A stretch of DNA of 64,000 nt from Prochilodus magdalenae (Eukaryota > Chordata > Actinopteri > Characiformes > Prochilodontidae). The position numbers and the translations under genes are program-made. Location of the stretch: contig JAMWET010003062.1 of assembly GCA_024036415.1 (NCBI GenBank), positions 248,001 to 312,000 of the forward strand. Direction: 5' to 3'. Shown here in pieces: positions 59,930-64,000 of this stretch. Within the stretch, counting starts at the first letter, position 1. Every line of letters starts with the position of its first letter. The notes beneath the pieces were generated by a model. It made no database searches. It saw only the letters and a list, made by a program, of their open reading frames with translations, and had not been told where the DNA came from.

Positions 59930-62900
59930 ATGCCTTTTATAATTCCAAACTGTAGCTCGCAATTGGGACCCCTGAAGGTGCACACTGTTATCGGTTGACA
60001 TTATTGTTCACAGTGGTAGCAGGTTTTTCTTGTAATTAACATAGTTAGTTTACTACCTATTACTGACACTCTGGGTGACTAAAAGCACCTAATAACTCTT
60101 TTTCAGGTGACATTATATCTACAAAGTACAAAATGTGTTGGCAGTGCAGGCAGTAGAGGAAAAGGGAGAAAGTCTGAAAGGTTAAATCCCCCATGCTTGA
60201 GGTAAATGGACTGACAGCACTGATAACTTACCAGCATCACACTGATCAGCTCTCACCTCCTCTGTATCTGTCAGCAAGTACTTCCAGGTCATGATGTGGC
60301 CCTTCAGATAACCTCCTCCATTTCAGCTGATCAAATGCTAGCATGCCTTAATAAGTCTTATTAAAGACATGGCCCCTTTAAAGCACATCAAGATTATAGT
60401 TAACTTTAAACTTGAGGTACTGTAAGTGGTGCGACGGTGTGTGTGCCGAAATGTTGGTAGGGACGGTTCTTTCCCCGCAAACTATTGGTATTGACATGTC
60501 CCTGCTGTCCATATGCAAAGCTACTCCCATGGGGTCAGTTAGTCAAACTGTCTGTAACATACACAACCTTTTTATTTTTAATTTATTTACACAACATTCT
60601 AATTTTAAACGCAAAGGGCATCACAAAAGTAAAGACAATCTGTGTTTTATTATTTATTTTTTTGTCCTGAGGGTAAGAGAGGTACCGACAAGATAAAGGT
60701 GTTTATGCTTTTATGCATAGTGAATATTCAACCAGAGGGTTAATATGTGTTTGGGAAAAAGCTGATGATGAGTGAAAACTGTGAACAAAAAATTTTTTTT
60801 TTACTTAAACTAAAAAGAGTCCAAAGCCTGGTAGTCAGAGTTTCTTACAGAAATAAAAAGAGTGGTAAAGGAAAGAGCAGGTCCAGTCCTCTTTGTGTCC
60901 TAGCACCCAAACTAATGATTCTCTGTTAAGTTGCCTTTTTTCAAAGCTGGTAAGCAAATGTATGCAGTATGATAACGATCAACTGATGTGCCATGTTATA
61001 CCGTGAACAAGAGCTGTGTACCTCTGCAACCCTGCTCTGCAGTGGGGAGTTTTGTGTTTTACCTGGATTATGGCTGGTTCTAGCTTTTATAGTCTGAATC
61101 TTTATAAGGTACATACAACATTCCCGATTCTTTTTAGTTCTTAAAAGTACTAGACTCTGACACACATGCTGTATATGTTAATACAAGGCGGATCAGTTTA
61201 TATGCAAACCTCCAGTCCTAGCACAGTGGTTGCCATTTGAAATGTTTTAAATCCTAGCACAGTTTCTTTCATTCCTTATTTCTTATTTCCTCTTCCTGAA
61301 TATCTAGGCCTTGGATAGAGCGAGATATCTCAGTGGAAGTGAAAATCCAGCAGTCTGTGATCCCGTAATGACCTGTTTGTTCCTGATAACAGAAGATTGC
61401 CTACCTGCTGTGAGAGATAAACTCGTCCGGAGGTAGACGTACTACTCCATAAGCACTTAAGGCCCTTCATTAAAATGCACTCCTACTGTGAATGAGATCA
61501 GATGTTACTTTCCTATGTTAAAAGCCCGTCACCATACACCTTCTTGAGTGTTTTCATTGGCCCTGATCGCAAGAAGGCACTTGATTCTAGATAACACGGG
61601 CATCTTACCTCAGCTCATCTAATAGCACCAAGTAGATATATTGTTCTTGCATAAATGTATGCAAATGTATAAGATCCATCTCTTACACCCTCTGAATGTG
61701 ATCTGATTCAGTCACAATGCATTCTGAGTGTATTTACAGGTAACGTTTATGAATGATCCTGGTTAAAAAGTGATGTTGAGCTTGTTTCAACATGGGCAAA
61801 GACGTCGGGATAAACATCATGCATTCTGGCTTGATAGTCGTCTTTATCCCCTGTGTTAGTTTGGTGAAGGGGGGCTTTGTTACAGCTGTGTATTACTAAC
61901 TTTTACTTTCTTTGCTGTTCTCAGGGAGTTAGACTGGTCATCTGTACTACGATTAATAAGAAATTATTTGTAAAACAGTTTTTAGCTCTTTGACTTTGTC
62001 ATACTTATTCGGGTCCTATTCGGGTCCAGAATTTGTGCATGTTTGTGAAGGTGTTTGTGTTTGTTATGCTTGTCGTTGTAAATATGCAAGTAAAGATGGG
62101 AGGACAGAATTAAAGAAAAAAAAATAAGAGTGGAGATGCATAATGAATGCAGATGCTTTCAGACAGGTGTACTGAATGCTACAATTAACATCTTACTATG
62201 CTGTATGGCATGTACGAAAATGCTCACCAGGCCAAGTTGCCCTTGAATTTCGACCAAGATGACAAGAGGAAAAGAATCAAAGTGACTTTAAATGGCGGTT
62301 TATTATTGGGAGACTCATGGCAGAAGCTCTTTACAAGAGAGAATTTTGAGTATAACAGAACCAAACAAGCCTAAATGCCTGACCCCTACAGTGAGTGGTC
62401 TGATGGCTCTGTTCTGCTGTTATGTGTCACTGCAAATCAGTACAGAGGGATTCCGACTGATCACCTTCATCCTCTGATGAAACATTTATATTCTGATGAT
62501 AATGCCCCCATCCACAGACCACCAGGGTTTATTGCCCTGATAGCAAATTTGATATGTCCCAAACCACACACCACATTTAATTGCAGCCCACATACAGCAT
62601 AGAATGACCAGATGTAGTTGCCAGAACCCAGCTTGTTTAGAGTTTTTAGAGGGCTGCATGGCCACCTTTAAAACACCACCATTCAAAACCACTAGTACCA
62701 TAACCGGGCTGTCCCAAAAACTTCCTCTCTTGTATAGTGCTGTCGGGCTCAGAGAGTGAAGCTAGTATCTGCCTTTCTCTCTTTGGCTACCAGTTCTAGA
62801 TGCCTATGGTATTGATGGAATTTGAATTCATAACCTTCTGATGTTGGTGCAAATTCATGGCACTACTTTTGTTAATATAAGCCTACATTTCCAGTTAGAA

Positions 62901-63460
62901 AAAACAAATGCATCTGACTTTAAAAGTTTCACTTCATTGAACATCAGATTTTATTGTTGTTACTTCAACATTTGGAGCTTGATTAATTTAAAATTTTAAT
63001 GCCACCACAAATAAATTTAATACTAAATCCTGAGACTTCATTGAACTAACTAAAATGAACATTTTTACCTAGCATTATCCACAAAGACAGAATGTCACAC
63101 ATAGACCAAAACATTTTATTTAGCATTTTGTCAGCGTTTTGTGCCATATTTGGCCATGACCTAAATTTAAACTATTCACCTCCACAAACCTGTTAATCCC
63201 TCTTTTGAACATAAATGACTGTCAACTCATGTTAGCACTGGCAGTCTTTGCCAAAAGTAAACCAGATCTGTTTTGAGACATGTGTGCCATACAAACATTT
63301 TTAATATGTGGGCCACTTTTGGCTCACATGGAATTTGTCAGTGTCAATAGCAGGCGGCATGACTTCAGCCAGAAGTGGCCCAAATCTGTTTTGGCACATG
63401 CGGGTCTAATAGGCTTTCTTAAATGTGGGCCACGTTTGGCTTAGATAGATAGATAGATGA
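59930..63460. other. Intergenic, no gene recognised
   Basis: No supported coding sequence. At 63264-63333 and 63380-63444 there is a diverged direct duplicate of about 65-70 bp (ctgttttg...atgtgggccac...tttggct). A (GATA)n tract lies at 63443-63458. Confidence 0.5.
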
Positions 63461-63474
63461 TTTCCCCCTTAGAA

Positions 63475-64000
63475 ATCATAGAGGGGTCTGAAATTTTCAT
63501 CTTAGGTGCATGTCCACTGTGAGAGATATAATCTTAAAAAAAAAACGGAAATCACAATGTATGATTTTTTAATAATTTATTTGTGTGTTACTGCTGCAAA
63601 TAAGGATTTGAACACCTGCCAATCAGTAAAAATTCTTGCCCTCAAAGACCTGTTAGTCCCCCTCTAAAAACTCCACCTCCACTCCACTTATTATTCTAAA
63701 TTAGAAGCACCTGTTTGAGGTTGTTGCATAAAGACACCTGCCCACCCCACACAATCAGTAAGACCCCATGGCTAAGACCAAAGAGCTGTCCAAAGACACC
63801 AGAGACAAAATTGTTGACTACCACAAGGCTGGAAAGGGCTACGGGGCAATTGCCAAGCAGCTTGGTGAAAAAAGATCAACTGTTGGAGAAATTATTAGAA
63901 AATGGAAGAAGCTAAACATGACTGTCAATCTCCCTCGGACTGGGGCTCCACGCAAGATCTCACCTCGTGGCGTATCAATGATCCTAAGAAAGGTGAGGAA
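63475..64000 (+). mobile_element. Tc1-like DNA transposon, 5' part
   Basis: The sequence from about 63480 (gggtctgaaattttcatctt) onward has the leader typical of a fish Tc1-like family and runs into the transposase ORF at 63768. The left end is not sharply defined and the right end lies outside the window. Confidence 0.7.
63768..64000 (+). CDS. Tc1-like transposase, N-terminal 77 residues, cut by window end
   Basis: Starts [20 protein letters not shown] and runs open to the last base. The segment [20 protein letters not shown] is the first helix-turn-helix of the paired-like DNA-binding domain, and RTGAPRKIS is the linker with the GRPRK-like AT-hook motif. The catalytic DDE domain lies beyond the window, so I cannot say whether the copy is intact. 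No stop or frameshift is seen in what is visible. Confidence 0.88.
   Translation, partial: MAKTKELSKDTRDKIVDYHKAGKGYGAIAKQLGEKRSTVGEIIRKWKKLNMTVNLPRTGAPRKISPRGVSMILRKVR

Overview
This window looks like nuclear DNA of a teleost fish. The genes have vertebrate-type introns, the DNA is AT-rich with many CA/GT microsatellites, and there is a tRNA-derived SINE with the 3' tail common in fish, several palindromic DNA-transposon relics and Tc1-like elements. An otophysan (characin/catfish-type) fish is my guess from the repeat content only.

Left part (1-28.2 kb), five transcription units. (1) A mucin-like single-pass membrane protein on + (exons 3665-7227, first exon unsure). (2) An 11-exon coiled-coil gene on - (21755 down to 12778), called ccdc163 mainly because it sits head-to-head with mmachc. 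(3) mmachc on + (four exons, 22655-25582, 259 aa), the cobalamin-processing enzyme. The shared ccdc163/mmachc promoter carries a ZNF143-type site. (4) mgst3 on - (five coding exons, 27644-25836, 153 aa), convergent with mmachc; their stop codons are 253 bp apart. I could join the coding exons of (2)-(4) in frame across consensus splice sites, with one donor in ccdc163 doubtful.

Middle (28.2-40.8 kb): mostly repeats and unrecognised sequence, with one clear coding exon, a 311-aa protein carrying two RING-type zinc-finger motifs (37191-38126, +).

Right (40.9-57.2 kb): the most unusual part, a tandem, partly duplicated array of small-RNA genes, all on the - strand. It holds ten U5 spliceosomal snRNA genes, eight tRNA-Asp(GTC) genes and one tRNA remnant. 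Each U5 copy has the invariant loop, an Sm site, a 3' stem, a 3'-box-like motif, a conserved PSE-like block about 50 bp upstream and a Staf/ZNF143-type distal element 0.2-0.3 kb upstream. Two U5 sub-types alternate. Blocks are duplicated at 2.4-5.8 kb scale and contain degenerate exon-like sequence. One spacer holds a short telomeric repeat and another a long CA repeat.

Far right (57.2-64 kb): a tandem array of about 158-bp palindromes (59.35-59.91 kb), other repeats, and the open 5' part of a Tc1-like transposase cut off by the window end.
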